A stretch of DNA of 64,000 nucleotides from Nitrobacter vulgaris (GTDB taxonomy: Bacteria > Pseudomonadota > Alphaproteobacteria > Rhizobiales > Xanthobacteraceae): NCBI RefSeq assembly GCF_002028545.1, contig NZ_MWPQ01000055.1, forward strand, positions 62,001 through 126,000, read 5' to 3'. Each line of letters opens with the position of its first letter. Position 1 is the stretch's first letter. The notes below the pieces were generated by a model, which was not told the origin of the DNA, did not search any database, and saw only the letters and a program-made list of their open reading frames with translations. Shown here piece after piece: positions 1 through 8,825 of this stretch. The position numbers and the translations under genes were made by a program.

Positions 1-1
1 C

Positions 2-1963
2 GACATGGGCGCCTATACGGCGTTCCTGACGGAGATCGGCTATCTGCAACCAGAGCCGGAGACGCGGCGGGTCGAGACCGCCAATGTCGATGACGAGATC
101 GGAAAAATCTGCGGCCCGCAACTGGTGGTGCCGCTGACCAATGCGCGCTACGCGCTAAACGCCGCAAATGCGCGCTGGGGCAGCCTCTACGATGCGCTGT
201 ATGGCACCGACGCCATTGCGCACGAGGCCGACGAGGCCAAAGGCTATGACAGGGCGCGCGGCAGCAAGGTGATTGCGAAGGCAAAGGCTTTCCTCGATTC
301 GGCAGCACCGCTTTCGAATGGCGCTCATGCTGACGTCGCAGGCTACAGCGTGTTCAACGGACAGCTGTCGGTCAAACTCAAAAACGGCGACACGACCGGT
401 CTGATGAGGGAGTCGCAGTTTGCGGGCTACCAGGGCGATGCGCGTACTCCATCCGCGATCCTGCTCGTTAATCACGGTCTGCACATCGATATCCAGGTCG
501 ACCGCGTCCACCCCATCGGCAAGGATGATCCCGCCGGCGTCGCCGACGTGATCATCGAGGCTGCCATCAGCACCATTCTCGACATGGAGGATAGCGTCGC
601 CACTGTCGATGCCGACGACAAGGTTCTGGTGTATCGCAACACGCTCGGCCTGATGAACGGCACCCTCACCGACACTTTTGAAAAGGGTCGCAAGACCGTC
701 ACCCGCGCCCTCAACGCCGACCGCGTCTACACCGCGCCGGACGGCGGGCAACTCACGCTGCACGGGCGCAGCCTGCTTTTGATCCGCAACGTCGGTCACC
801 ACATGTTCACCGACGCGGTGCTCGACCAGAGCGGCGCAGAGATTCCGGAAGGCCTGCTTGACGCAGCGGTGTCAGGGCTGCTCGCAATTCATGATCTCAA
901 TGGAGTTTCGAAGACGCGGAACACCCGTAGCGGCTCGGTCTACCTGGTCAAGCCGAAGATGCACGGCCCCGACGAGGTAGCGCTGACCTGCGAATTGTTC
1001 GCCCGCGTCGAGACGATGCTCGGATTGCGGGAGAACACGCTCAAGATCGGCATTATGGACGAGGAACGCCGCACCACGGTCAACCTCAAAGCCTGCATCC
1101 AGGCCGCATCGAAACGCATCTGCTTCATCAATACAGGTTTTCTCGACCGCACCGGGGACGAGATTCACACCTCGATGGAAGCGGGCCCGGTGATCCGCAA
1201 AGGCGAGATGAAGGCGCAGCCATGGATCAAGGCCTATGAGGACTGGAATGTCGACATCGGCCTGATCGATGGCCTGCCCGGCCATGCTCAGATCGGCAAG
1301 GGCATGTGGGCAGCGCCCGACAGGATGGCGGACATGCTGGTGCAGAAAATCAGTCACCCGCAAGCGGGCGCCACCACCGCATGGGTACCGTCGCCGACCG
1401 CGGCGACGCTGCACGCCTTGCACTACCATCAGATTGACGTGCCAAGGCGCCAGCAGGAACTGGAGGCAAGCGGGCGGCGCGCCAGGCTATCCGATCTCCT
1501 CACTATCCCGGTATCTCATTCGAACTGGGCGCCCGAAGACGTGAAGCAGGAAATCGACAATAACTGTCAGGGCATTCTCGGCTATGTGGTGCGCTGGATC
1601 GATCAGGGCGTGGGCTGCTCGAAGGTACCGGACATCCACGACGTCGGCCTGATGGAAGATCGCGCCACGCTGCGGATTTCCAGTCAGCATTTGGCGAACT
1701 GGCTGCATCATGGCGTCGTCACCAGCGATCAGGTGATGGACTCGCTCAAGCGCATGGCCGTCATCGTTGACGAACAAAACGCAGGCGATCCTCTCTACAA
1801 GCCAATGGCTCCGAATTTCGACAGCGTGGCTTTCAAGGCGGCCTGCGATCTGGTGTTCAAGGGCCGCGAGCAGCCAAACGGATATACCGAATACATCCTG
1901 ACCGAACGGCGGCGCGAGGCCAAGATGGAGCGCGTTGGATTGACTGTACGATCCTGCGAATGA
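2..1963 (+). CDS. glcB: Malate synthase G (5' end outside window)
   Basis: Condenses glyoxylate with acetyl-CoA to malate in the glyoxylate shunt, in the cytosol. The frame is open from the first bases and the family is about 720 residues, so roughly 70 N-terminal residues lie upstream of the window; the ATG at 5 is probably internal. Family blocks visible in order are [34 protein letters not shown] (catalytic Arg region), [18 protein letters not shown] (Mg-binding region) and [17 protein letters not shown]. The C-terminus YTEYIL...RRREAK matches the family end and is followed by a short unusual tail. It appears monocistronic, with 250 bp before the next gene. Confidence 0.97.
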   Translation, partial: DMGAYTAFLTEIGYLQPEPETRRVETANVDDEIGKICGPQLVVPLTNARYALNAANARWGSLYDALYGTDAIAHEADEAKGYDRARGSKVIAKAKAFLDSAAPLSNGAHADVAGYSVFNGQLSVKLKNGDTTGLMRESQFAGYQGDARTPSAILLVNHGLHIDIQVDRVHPIGKDDPAGVADVIIEAAISTILDMEDSVATVDADDKVLVYRNTLGLMNGTLTDTFEKGRKTVTRALNADRVYTAPDGGQLTLHGRSLLLIRNVGHHMFTDAVLDQSGAEIPEGLLDAAVSGLLAIHDLNGVSKTRNTRSGSVYLVKPKMHGPDEVALTCELFARVETMLGLRENTLKIGIMDEERRTTVNLKACIQAASKRICFINTGFLDRTGDEIHTSMEAGPVIRKGEMKAQPWIKAYEDWNVDIGLIDGLPGHAQIGKGMWAAPDRMADMLVQKISHPQAGATTAWVPSPTAATLHALHYHQIDVPRRQQELEASGRRARLSDLLTIPVSHSNWAPEDVKQEIDNNCQGILGYVVRWIDQGVGCSKVPDIHDVGLMEDRATLRISSQHLANWLHHGVVTSDQVMDSLKRMAVIVDEQNAGDPLYKPMAPNFDSVAFKAACDLVFKGREQPNGYTEYILTERRREAKMERVGLTVRSCE

Positions 1964-2154
1964 CCTGGCGGGTCTCCCGGGGCAGCTCACTGGTCGCGTC
2001 AGTTGCACGCCGATATTGGCAGGCCGATCCATACCTTTCGATCCGGTCGTCTGCTCCAACTAAACGAGTCGGCTGGAGTCGGAACGCCGTTAAGGTCAGA
2101 CCTTCCTAACAAAACCTCGCCCGATCCGTTGCCCATGACCGCCAGCCTCGTCGC

Positions 2155-2179
2155 GGAACTTTAGCCGCAACAGCACGTT
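2155..2179 (+). promoter_or_regulatory. EcfG-type stress promoter, GGAAC-N16-CGTT
   Basis: GGAAC at 2155-2159 is followed after exactly 16 nt by CGTT at 2176-2179. This is the consensus bound by EcfG-type sigma factors of Alphaproteobacteria. It lies 34 bp before the DUF883 start codon at 2214, a normal promoter distance. The sigma factor itself is encoded 3 kb downstream. Confidence 0.7.
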
Positions 2180-2213
2180 GGGGTTCATATTCCTCAGTTT
2201 TCAGGAGCGTTGG

Positions 2214-2579
2214 ATGGCGAGCGATGGCGATGTGATAAAAAACCTGACCGACAAAGCGACCTACGACAGGCTCGAGAAAGACTTATCAGCCGTAAAGAAC
2301 GAGATCACTGCATTGGCTGATCAAGTCTCGGACGCGCTCAATACGCTGACCGGCTCCGCCAAGAAGCAGGCCCGCCGTGGGTATAGGCAGGCGAGGGCGA
2401 ATGTCGATTCCGTTCTCTCCGAAGTCTCCGATCGCGGCAATGCAGCCCTTGACGCTGCGCAAAGCGCCGTCACGACCATCGAGGACACCCTGGAAGAGGC
2501 CATCCAGCAGCGCCCCCTCGCGACAGTGGGCCTCGCAGTGGGTCTGGGATTTCTGATCGGCGTCACGTGGCGTCGATGA
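2214..2579 (+). CDS. DUF883 (YqjD/ElaB-like) membrane-anchored protein
   Basis: A 121-residue protein with a long charged, probably coiled-coil N-terminal part and one C-terminal membrane helix (RPLATVGLAVGLGFLIGV) ending in WRR. This is the layout of the ElaB/YgaM/YqjD family; E. coli YqjD is a ribosome-associated inner-membrane protein of stationary phase. I chose ATG 2214 over the upstream ATG 2178 because AGGAG (2203-2207) sits 6 nt before it and the family alignment begins there. The EcfG-type promoter just upstream suggests stress induction. The next gene, a small membrane protein, is a common partner of this family. Confidence 0.85.
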   Translation: MASDGDVIKNLTDKATYDRLEKDLSAVKNEITALADQVSDALNTLTGSAKKQARRGYRQARANVDSVLSEVSDRGNAALDAAQSAVTTIEDTLEEAIQQRPLATVGLAVGLGFLIGVTWRR

Positions 2580-2677
2580 CCGTCTAGACGTATCCATCAA
2601 ATTCTGCCGATCGGCCCGCACCCGGCCGATCGCGCCAATGGTTTCAATAGATAATTTCGTTTCAGATGAGGCGTTGA

Positions 2678-3115
2678 ATGTTTCAGCGGACAATCGATGA
2701 CTTCAAGGAAAGCGCAGGCAGTGCTATGCGGCTGACGTGCCTGGCCCTGGTGGCTGCGTTTGCGGCCTTTGTCACGATCGTGTTCCTTTGCGCAGCCGCG
2801 TTTGTCTTTGTTTATCAAAACTACGGCTTGATCGAAGCGTGTCTGAGCGGGGCAGCGATTTTCTCGCTAATCACTTTGATCGCAGTCGTAACGTTAGTGA
2901 TTCGACGAAAGGCCGCCAAGAAACGAGCGGCACAGCAAGCTAAAGCCGCGACGCAGAACTTTCTCGCCGACCCGATGGTCGTGGCGGCGGGACTTCAGCT
3001 GGCGCGCGCAGTCGGCGTGAAGAAGCTGATTCCGATCCTGGCCGTCGGCGGTCTGGCGCTCGGACTGTTCGCTCGGGGACGTAACCGCGATGACGGGACT
3101 GATAACGGGGAGTAG
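2678..3115 (+). CDS. Holin-like small membrane protein, companion of DUF883
   Basis: 145 residues with hydrophobic segments at about 17-45 and 56-75, then an Ala/Lys-rich linker and a weaker hydrophobic stretch near 118-130. It resembles the phage holin-like or YqjE-type proteins that often follow YqjD-family genes; that assignment rests on size, topology and neighbourhood rather than a diagnostic motif. It is 98 bp downstream of the DUF883 gene on the same strand, so the stress promoter at 2155 may serve both. Function unknown. Confidence 0.7.
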   Translation: MFQRTIDDFKESAGSAMRLTCLALVAAFAAFVTIVFLCAAAFVFVYQNYGLIEACLSGAAIFSLITLIAVVTLVIRRKAAKKRAAQQAKAATQNFLADPMVVAAGLQLARAVGVKKLIPILAVGGLALGLFARGRNRDDGTDNGE

Positions 3116-3151
3116 TGTTCGCCCAGGAAACTGAGTTTCTGACGGCAACCC

Positions 3152-3538
3152 TCATGTCACGCAGCGACCCGGTTGAAGCTGTTTTGCCACGTCCGTCAGC
3201 ATACTCACCACCGGTTCGCATGCGATCGTTCGCTTGACTTGCATCGCGGGCGCATGATGCGAATCTTGCTTCGTGGTCGTGTGATCGTTCACTTCCCGAC
3301 CAGGACTTCTCGGAATCCGGAATACGATTGACATACGCGGCAGGCTTTCCATCCTAATGGAAATGGTGCGGCCGATGGCGTGTGGAGATGGGACAATGCC
3401 GAGATCGGACTTGACGGCTCGATAGACCGCGGCATTCGCGTCGGGGCTGGCCGCCTGATGGCCTGACTCAAGATGCACCGCGCCCAATGACAGGGTCGCC
3501 GCCAGACCGGCGAGAAATCCTGCGGATGTCTGAAACAT
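3152..3538 (-). CDS. Small secreted protein of Bradyrhizobiaceae type, unknown function
   Basis: 128 residues from the ATG at 3538, preceded by a GAGGAAAGAGG ribosome site; a longer frame from 3619 has no comparable site. The N-terminus is a clear signal peptide (MFQTSAGFLAGLAATLSLGA). The mature part is polar and ends in an ACEPVVSMLTDVAKQLQPGR segment with a single pair of Cys. I recall similar short secreted proteins with the same C-terminal block as recurrent in Bradyrhizobium-type genomes. No enzymatic motif is seen. It lies downstream of phyR on the same strand. Confidence 0.75.
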   Translation of the reverse strand: MFQTSAGFLAGLAATLSLGAVHLESGHQAASPDANAAVYRAVKSDLGIVPSPHAIGRTISIRMESLPRMSIVFRIPRSPGREVNDHTTTKQDSHHAPAMQVKRTIACEPVVSMLTDVAKQLQPGRCVT

Positions 3539-3751
3539 CGTTGTCGCCTCTTTCCTCAAGCTATCGCGCTCGCGGATCTGAACCGCCAGCAACAACGCCG
3601 GTCGGCAGACTTCGTTCACTGATGTTTTGAGAAAAAAGCAGGGGCGGAACGCTTGTCAGCACCCGCGTTGCCTTGACCGCCGATTCTTCGGATCGACCGG
3701 CGATACGATGTCGTGATAAATCAGCCGCGTCCTTCCGCGGTTGTTACCATG

Positions 3752-4558
3752 TCACGACGCAGCGGCACGAGGCTCGCGATTGCGCGAATTACGCTGGAAG
3801 AACAGCGCCTGACTGGCTACTGCCGAAACCATGGCGGGTTGAAACGGTTTGGAGATGAGGAACGCCGGTTCGGGCCGCTCGCCGGTCAGAAAGCGTTCGG
3901 GATAGGCTGTTATGAAGACAACGGGCACCTCGACCACGCGCAAAAGTTCGTTGACAGCGTCCAATCCCGAACTGCCGTCAGCGAGTTGAATATCGGCCAG
4001 AATGAGGCCCGGCTCCTTGGTCTTGGCGAGGGCGATCGCATCGGCGTGGGTACGTGCAACACCGATCACACGGTGTCCTAGATTTTTGACGAGACTTTCC
4101 AGATCCATCGCAATAAACGTCTCGTCCTCGATAATGAGGACGTCCGTTGCGATTTCCGCCGCCATTTCGCGGCCGGCGATACCACTCAGCTTGCGGACTT
4201 CAGCGACGTCGACCTCCAGAACAAACGCAGCCTCTTCCTCCGAAAAACCTTCCAGCGACAGCAGCAGGAAAGCCTGACGTGGAAGCGGGGTGATATTCGT
4301 CAACCGGCGCTCTGTCGGCGCGAGCGTCGGCACCTCGTCGGCGCCTCCGTTGATCGAGACTGAATTCCAGATTCGTGTGAACAGCCGGAACAGGCCGGCG
4401 CGCGGCCCGTGCTGTTCGTCAAGCAGCGTCGGATCCTGAAGCAGCGCCTCTAACATGGCGCCGACATAGGCGTCGCCAGACGCCTGGCTTCCTGTCAGGG
4501 CGCGTGCATAACGGCGCAAAAGCGGCAAATGTTCAGCAACGACCTGTGATCGAAACAT
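3752..4558 (-). CDS. phyR: General stress response regulator PhyR
   Basis: 268 residues. Residues 1-130 form a degenerate ECF sigma-like domain (LPLLRRYARALTGSQASGD, then TPLPRQAFLLLSLEGFSEEEA), and residues 138-260 are a response-regulator receiver with acidic pocket IIEDE, phosphoacceptor Asp189 in LILADIQLADG, Thr217 and Lys237. In this family the phosphorylated protein binds the anti-sigma factor NepR and frees EcfG. The start at 4558 gives the usual length and has AAGGATGG upstream; extension to 4705 is unlikely. It is divergent from nepR-ecfG, sharing a 238-bp region that holds two GGAAC elements. Confidence 0.96.
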   Translation of the reverse strand: MFRSQVVAEHLPLLRRYARALTGSQASGDAYVGAMLEALLQDPTLLDEQHGPRAGLFRLFTRIWNSVSINGGADEVPTLAPTERRLTNITPLPRQAFLLLSLEGFSEEEAAFVLEVDVAEVRKLSGIAGREMAAEIATDVLIIEDETFIAMDLESLVKNLGHRVIGVARTHADAIALAKTKEPGLILADIQLADGSSGLDAVNELLRVVEVPVVFITAYPERFLTGERPEPAFLISKPFQPAMVSAVASQALFFQRNSRNREPRAAAS

Positions 4559-4670
4559 TCCCGTCCATCCTTCTCGAGATAACTCATGCTCGGGACCACA
4601 AACCGTCCGGCGTAAGCACTGCAAACGCCGCATCCCGGTCCCCCTCGCGTATTTACTCCCGAGCATCACA

Positions 4671-4694
4671 AAAGTTCCCCGGACCCGGAACTTT
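4671..4694. promoter_or_regulatory. Divergent GGAAC elements forming an inverted repeat between phyR and nepR
   Basis: Arms AAAGTTCC (4671-4678) and GGAACTTT (4687-4694) are separated by 8 bp, so two GGAAC -35-type motifs point away from each other, toward phyR and toward nepR-ecfG. This fits autoregulation by EcfG in both directions. The matching -10 (CGTT) is poor: the rightward copy has AATT at the N16 position and the leftward copy has AGTA, so promoter function is less certain than for the site at 2155. Confidence 0.45.
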
Positions 4695-4796
4695 CGCATC
4701 ATCATTGAATTAGGCTTTCATACGAGGTCCGTGGAAGCGGCGCGAAATACAGGAATTTCCAGTATTTTCAATATCTTGAAACTCGGGCGCGAAGTC

Positions 4797-5015
4797 ATGA
4801 AAGATTCAAAGCCATCACCCGCCAAAGACGGCCTCAACGCCGAGATTCAATCCCGAATCGGCCATCAGCTTCGCGCCATGTATGACGACGTCGTGAGGCA
4901 GGGTGTTCCCGACCGGTTTGCCGAATTAATTCGAAAGCTCGATGCATCTGAGCCCGGGAAACCACACATAACCCCAACGGGCGATCTCGATGCAAAAAAT
5001 GACGGGAGGGACTAA
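4797..5015 (+). CDS. nepR: Anti-sigma factor NepR
   Basis: A 72-residue protein with the two-helix NepR core IQSRIGHQLRAMYDDVVRQG and PDRFAELIRKLD and disordered ends. In the family it sequesters EcfG until phosphorylated PhyR takes it away. The ATG at 4797 gives the normal size; an upstream ATG at 4731 would add 22 residues without family similarity. Its stop codon overlaps the ecfG start by one base (TAATG), so the two genes are translationally coupled, which suits stoichiometric control of a sigma factor by its inhibitor. Confidence 0.92.
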   Translation: MKDSKPSPAKDGLNAEIQSRIGHQLRAMYDDVVRQGVPDRFAELIRKLDASEPGKPHITPTGDLDAKNDGRD

Positions 5016-5560
5016 TGCCTCTCACAGATTCATTACGCGAGGAAATTCTGGCATCGGTGCCGAACTTACGCGCTTTTGCGATTTCGTTAAGCGGAAATGG
5101 CGATCGAGCCGACGACCTCGTGCAGGAAACGCTGCTCCGCGCACTTGCTAATATCGATTCATTTCAGCCAGGATCGAACCTTCCGGCATGGCTGTTCACG
5201 ATCCTTCGCAACCTGTTCCGCTCCGACTATCGCAAGCGGCGGCGGGAGGTCGAGGATTCAGATGGCAACTATGCGAAAACGCTGAAATCGCAGCCAAGCC
5301 AGAATGCTCACCTGGAGTTCGAAGAATTTAGGGCGGCGCTAGATAAATTGCCGCAGGACCAGCGAGAGGCTTTGATCCTCGTGGGGGCTTCGGGATTTTC
5401 CTACGAGGATGCCGCGAAGATCTGCGGATGCGCAGTCGGCACCATCAAGAGTCGCGTCAACCGCGCGCGATCGAAGCTGAGCGCCCTGCTTTATGTCGAG
5501 GGCACGGAGGATTTTGGACCCGACGACACCGTCAGGGCCGTAATCGGCAACGGCCGATAA
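5015..5560 (+). CDS. ecfG: General stress ECF sigma factor EcfG
   Basis: 181 residues with sigma region 2 (RADDLVQETLLRALANIDSF, then LPAWLFTILRNLFRSDYRKR) and region 4 (LDKLPQDQREALILVGASGF, YEDAAKICGCAVGTIKSRVN), the standard ECF arrangement without region 3. GGGAGG at 5005-5010 precedes the ATG. It is known in the family to direct transcription from GGAAC-N16/17-CGTT promoters, one of which is at 2155. It converges with the sensor kinase gene, 51 bp apart. Confidence 0.96.
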   Translation: MPLTDSLREEILASVPNLRAFAISLSGNGDRADDLVQETLLRALANIDSFQPGSNLPAWLFTILRNLFRSDYRKRRREVEDSDGNYAKTLKSQPSQNAHLEFEEFRAALDKLPQDQREALILVGASGFSYEDAAKICGCAVGTIKSRVNRARSKLSALLYVEGTEDFGPDDTVRAVIGNGR

Positions 5561-5611
5561 TTCTCGCCGCGCATCCAAATGGCCGAGAGCGGTAGTGGCG
5601 GCGGTCGCCGC

Positions 5612-7276
5612 TCATTCGGAGCTTGTCGAACTTGCTGGGTTCGAAATCTGCATCGTACGATCTCGCTCGGTCAAATCCACGACGGTGTCCATGGGAGCGG
5701 CGAGTTCATAGACATAGCTCACCTCGGTAAAGTACCGCTTGGAGACGCCGCCCAGCGCCTCCGGCGCAACGCGATCCAGCAGAATGATGCCAAAATCGCT
5801 ATCCTCGCGTCTTGTCGCCGCACTGGTGTTGAATTCTTCCCACCGAAAATGAAACAGCGCCTTGTCGGCCTCGCCCTCGATCCCCCAATGCACTACAATA
5901 TTCGGATGCTTGCCGACCAGCGAGAGTCCCTCGTCGGAATGCGATGCCAGCTCGAAGAACAGCAATGAGAGACTCTGAGCCGCCCGCGCGCTGACCGTGA
6001 TATCAGGACCATGGATCGCGATGCGGTCGACGTGAGGGATGGCGCGAGCCTCGAACAATCCCCTCAGTTTGACGCCCTGCCACTGGCTCTCGCTAAGCAG
6101 CGAAACCACATTGGACATGGCATGGATCCGGCCAATCAGCAATTCTCGGGCGACTTCGATGTCGGACCCGTGCCGCAGCGTACGCGTGACGATCGATTGA
6201 ATCACTGCGAGAATGTTTTTGACACGGTGATTGAGTTCATCGATGACGGCGGTCAATCGCCGCTCGAAGCCGATCCGAACCTGAATCTCCCGGCTCAACC
6301 GCAAATTATTATAGGCGACATATCCGAACAGTCCGCAAATGATGCTTGTCAACGCAAGACCGATCGCGGCCACCACCGCGGCCAGTTTTTGCGCGCGGTG
6401 CATGGCATTCACTTTCGGGTAATAGCCAAGCGACCAGTCCCTGCCGCCGAAGGTCACCGTCCGGAGCACCATCGGAACGGGATTAGCCCCCCACCCGAGA
6501 CGCGAGGTGACATTGCCGCTATCGTCGGCAATCAATTCCGAGCCCGGGTTGCGCGGATCTTTCAGGACGACGGAAAATAGCGACAGCTCATCATTCGTCA
6601 GCATCAAGGATGCCAGTTTATAGGAGAACGTAACAAAGCCGGCGGCTGTCTCGCTTTCCTCCTGGAAAACCGGTGTTGCGATGACCAGCCCGATCGGCCC
6701 GTTCCGCCCCATCAGATTGAGCGGATCCGATACGACGGAAGTCTTGGTTTGCATTGCTCGGGCGAACATCGGCCCCAAGATCGGATGCTGATCGAGCGAG
6801 CGGCCCAAGAAGCCGGTGGTTTGCGCGTCTTGGGGTTCGACATCCATTATTACGTCGATCGGTTTGTCGAGCGACCGCAGATCGCGCGGGGTGTCGTCAA
6901 AACTCCGGATTTGGGAATCTGGAAATCCAGCCGCCGCCAGGACATCATGAGCCTGCGGAAATTCGCTCGGCTCAAGACATGCGACCCACCAGGCAATGAC
7001 AAAATCAGTCTTGAAGGCATAGATCGAAGCACGCAATGGGTGGAGCATGTTGGCCTGCACCGCGGATGGCGACCGGAACAGCCCCGAGGCGACACGCGCC
7101 AAAAGCTCTCGTTCGATGAGACGCTCCTGAACCAGACTGGCGTGGACATCGATCGCGCGCGACAGCGCAATGTTGTCGATCGCCAACTCCTGATCATGAG
7201 CCCGCCATGCCGCAAGACCGGAAAGAAAAATTCCGATGACGGCGACGAACCCAATGACGAAACCCAGCCGAACCAC
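5612..7276 (-). CDS. Membrane sensor histidine kinase, HWE / HisKA_2 type (PhyK-like)
   Basis: 554 residues: TM helix 1 at about 5-24, a large CHASE-like periplasmic domain to about 295, TM helix 2 at about 298-322, then a HisKA_2 segment with phosphoacceptor His350 in DELNHRVKN. Position next to phyR-nepR-ecfG makes it the likely PhyR kinase. The ATP-binding part is unusual: where the family has ELATNAxKxGA it reads ELASHSDEGL, so the Mg-coordinating Asn of the N box is not evident, and the glycine-rich lid is reduced to DSDFGIILLDR. It may therefore act mainly as a phosphotransfer or phosphatase partner. The start codon is GTG with a weak ribosome site. Confidence 0.88.
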   Translation of the reverse strand: MVRLGFVIGFVAVIGIFLSGLAAWRAHDQELAIDNIALSRAIDVHASLVQERLIERELLARVASGLFRSPSAVQANMLHPLRASIYAFKTDFVIAWWVACLEPSEFPQAHDVLAAAGFPDSQIRSFDDTPRDLRSLDKPIDVIMDVEPQDAQTTGFLGRSLDQHPILGPMFARAMQTKTSVVSDPLNLMGRNGPIGLVIATPVFQEESETAAGFVTFSYKLASLMLTNDELSLFSVVLKDPRNPGSELIADDSGNVTSRLGWGANPVPMVLRTVTFGGRDWSLGYYPKVNAMHRAQKLAAVVAAIGLALTSIICGLFGYVAYNNLRLSREIQVRIGFERRLTAVIDELNHRVKNILAVIQSIVTRTLRHGSDIEVARELLIGRIHAMSNVVSLLSESQWQGVKLRGLFEARAIPHVDRIAIHGPDITVSARAAQSLSLLFFELASHSDEGLSLVGKHPNIVVHWGIEGEADKALFHFRWEEFNTSAATRREDSDFGIILLDRVAPEALGGVSKRYFTEVSYVYELAAPMDTVVDLTERDRTMQISNPASSTSSE

Positions 7277-7556
7277 GCGCCTACCCGGAGATCAGGAAAT
7301 AACCATTCGCAACATTGGCCGGTCTCACCATTAACAGCAGCGTCCCGCCCTGACGATGCATCACATCAATCGTGCCGCGCCAGCATGGTTCCGCCTCCAG
7401 TTGCAAAAGCCGGGAACGATCGTTAACGGAATCCGGCCAGCCGACCGTTCTACTCACTATGATGAAAGGTCCGTTCGCCCTCATTCGTCTGTGGCGATGC
7501 GCCTCTCCGGGAGGCGCGAGGCTCAGTGATCCAAATCGTTTTCTGGGGAAACAAGA

Positions 7557-8825
7557 TCAAGGCAGCAGCCGAGTACCATCGTGCCCTGAAAATCTCATCA
7601 TTTGCACGGTGCCGGGCTCGGCTCCCACAATTGCGACCGGCAGAAAATGCTCGGTACGGCCTTGGATGGCGCTTTCGATCAGCACTCGGCGCGTCGCGCC
7701 GACCTCCGCCGCGAGCCGCCGCCGCAGCGCCGCGCTCGCCGCCGCCCGCAACTGCCTGGCGCGATCCCTGATCACCTCGGCCGCGACCGGCGGCATCCGT
7801 GCCGCAGGCGTCCCCGGCCGCGACGAATATGGAAACACATGCAGGAAGGTGAGATCACATTCGGCAACGAGGTCCAGCGACCGCGCGAACATGTCGTCGG
7901 TCTCAGTCGGAAAGCCGGCGATGATGTCGGCACCGAAGGCGACTTCCGGCCTCAGCCGCCGCACCTGCGCGCAGAAATCGATGGCATCGCGGCGCGAATG
8001 CCGCCGCTTCATCCGCTTCAGGATCATGTCGTCTCCGGATTGCAGCGAGAGATGCAAATGCGGCATCAACCGCTCCTCGTTCGCGATGACATCCAGCAAA
8101 TCGCGATCCGCCTCGATCGAATCGATCGACGAGATTCGGAGCCGCCTGATCTCCGGCACGTGTCGCAGGATCTGTTTTACCAGCCCGCCCAGCCGCGTTC
8201 CGCTCGGAAGATCGGCGCCATAACTTGTGAGATCGACACCGGTCAACACGATCTCGGCGTGACCGGCCTCGACGAACGCGCGGACCTGATCGACGACCGC
8301 GTCCATCGGCACCGAGCGGGAATTGCCGCGCCCGAAGGGAATGATGCAGAAGGTGCAGCGATGATCGCAGCCGTTCTGTACCTGCACAAAAGCGCGCGGC
8401 AGTCCGCCTTGAAAGCCATCGACGAGATGCGGCGCCATCTCGGTCACCGCCATGATATCGGCCACCGCGATTTTCTTCTCGGCCGTGATTTCCACATCAG
8501 GCGCGGCTAATGCGACCTGTGCGGCACGCCACGCCTCACTCCGCATTTTGTCATCGTTGCCAATCACGCGATCGACCTCGGCCATCTGCGCGAACATCGC
8601 CGGCTCTATCTGCGCGGCGCATCCGGTGACGACGATGCGCGCCGAAGGTCGCTCGCGCCTCAAGCGGCGGATCGATTGCCGTGTTTGCGCCACTGCCTCG
8701 TTGGTCACGGCGCAACTGTTGATGATGACGACCTCGTCAAGGCCAGCATCTTCCGCGTTGCGACGGATGACTTCGGATTCAAAGGCGTTGAGCCGGCAGC
8801 CGAAGGTAATGACGTCGACTGACAT
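7557..8825 (-). CDS. mtaB: tRNA t6A37 C2-methylthiotransferase MtaB
   Basis: 422-residue radical-SAM methylthiotransferase that converts t6A37 to ms2t6A37 in ANN-decoding tRNAs. The N-terminal cluster-binding domain has its three Cys in FGCRLNAFE, INSCAVTNEA and VTGCAAQ. The radical-SAM cluster is CDHRCTFCIIPFGRG, followed by the VxxVDLTSYG, SSIDSIE and LHLSLQSGDD blocks typical of MtaB rather than MiaB or RimO. Its ATG shares a base with the dapF stop codon, so the two form one operon. The 280 bp downstream before the kinase start hold nothing I recognise. Confidence 0.95.
   Translation of the reverse strand: MSVDVITFGCRLNAFESEVIRRNAEDAGLDEVVIINSCAVTNEAVAQTRQSIRRLRRERPSARIVVTGCAAQIEPAMFAQMAEVDRVIGNDDKMRSEAWRAAQVALAAPDVEITAEKKIAVADIMAVTEMAPHLVDGFQGGLPRAFVQVQNGCDHRCTFCIIPFGRGNSRSVPMDAVVDQVRAFVEAGHAEIVLTGVDLTSYGADLPSGTRLGGLVKQILRHVPEIRRLRISSIDSIEADRDLLDVIANEERLMPHLHLSLQSGDDMILKRMKRRHSRRDAIDFCAQVRRLRPEVAFGADIIAGFPTETDDMFARSLDLVAECDLTFLHVFPYSSRPGTPAARMPPVAAEVIRDRARQLRAAASAALRRRLAAEVGATRRVLIESAIQGRTEHFLPVAIVGAEPGTVQMMRFSGHDGTRLLP

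Noticed and set aside
3646-3670. GGAAC...CGTT promoter-like pair inside the phyR downstream region
   Set aside because: The spacing is N15 rather than N16/17, and it would read into the antisense of phyR with no gene behind it.
7281-7484. 67-codon frame ending 4 bp before the sensor kinase start
   Set aside because: It ends close enough to suggest coupling, but it has no similarity I know, no good ribosome site and no conserved motif. The whole 280-bp gap shows nothing firmer.
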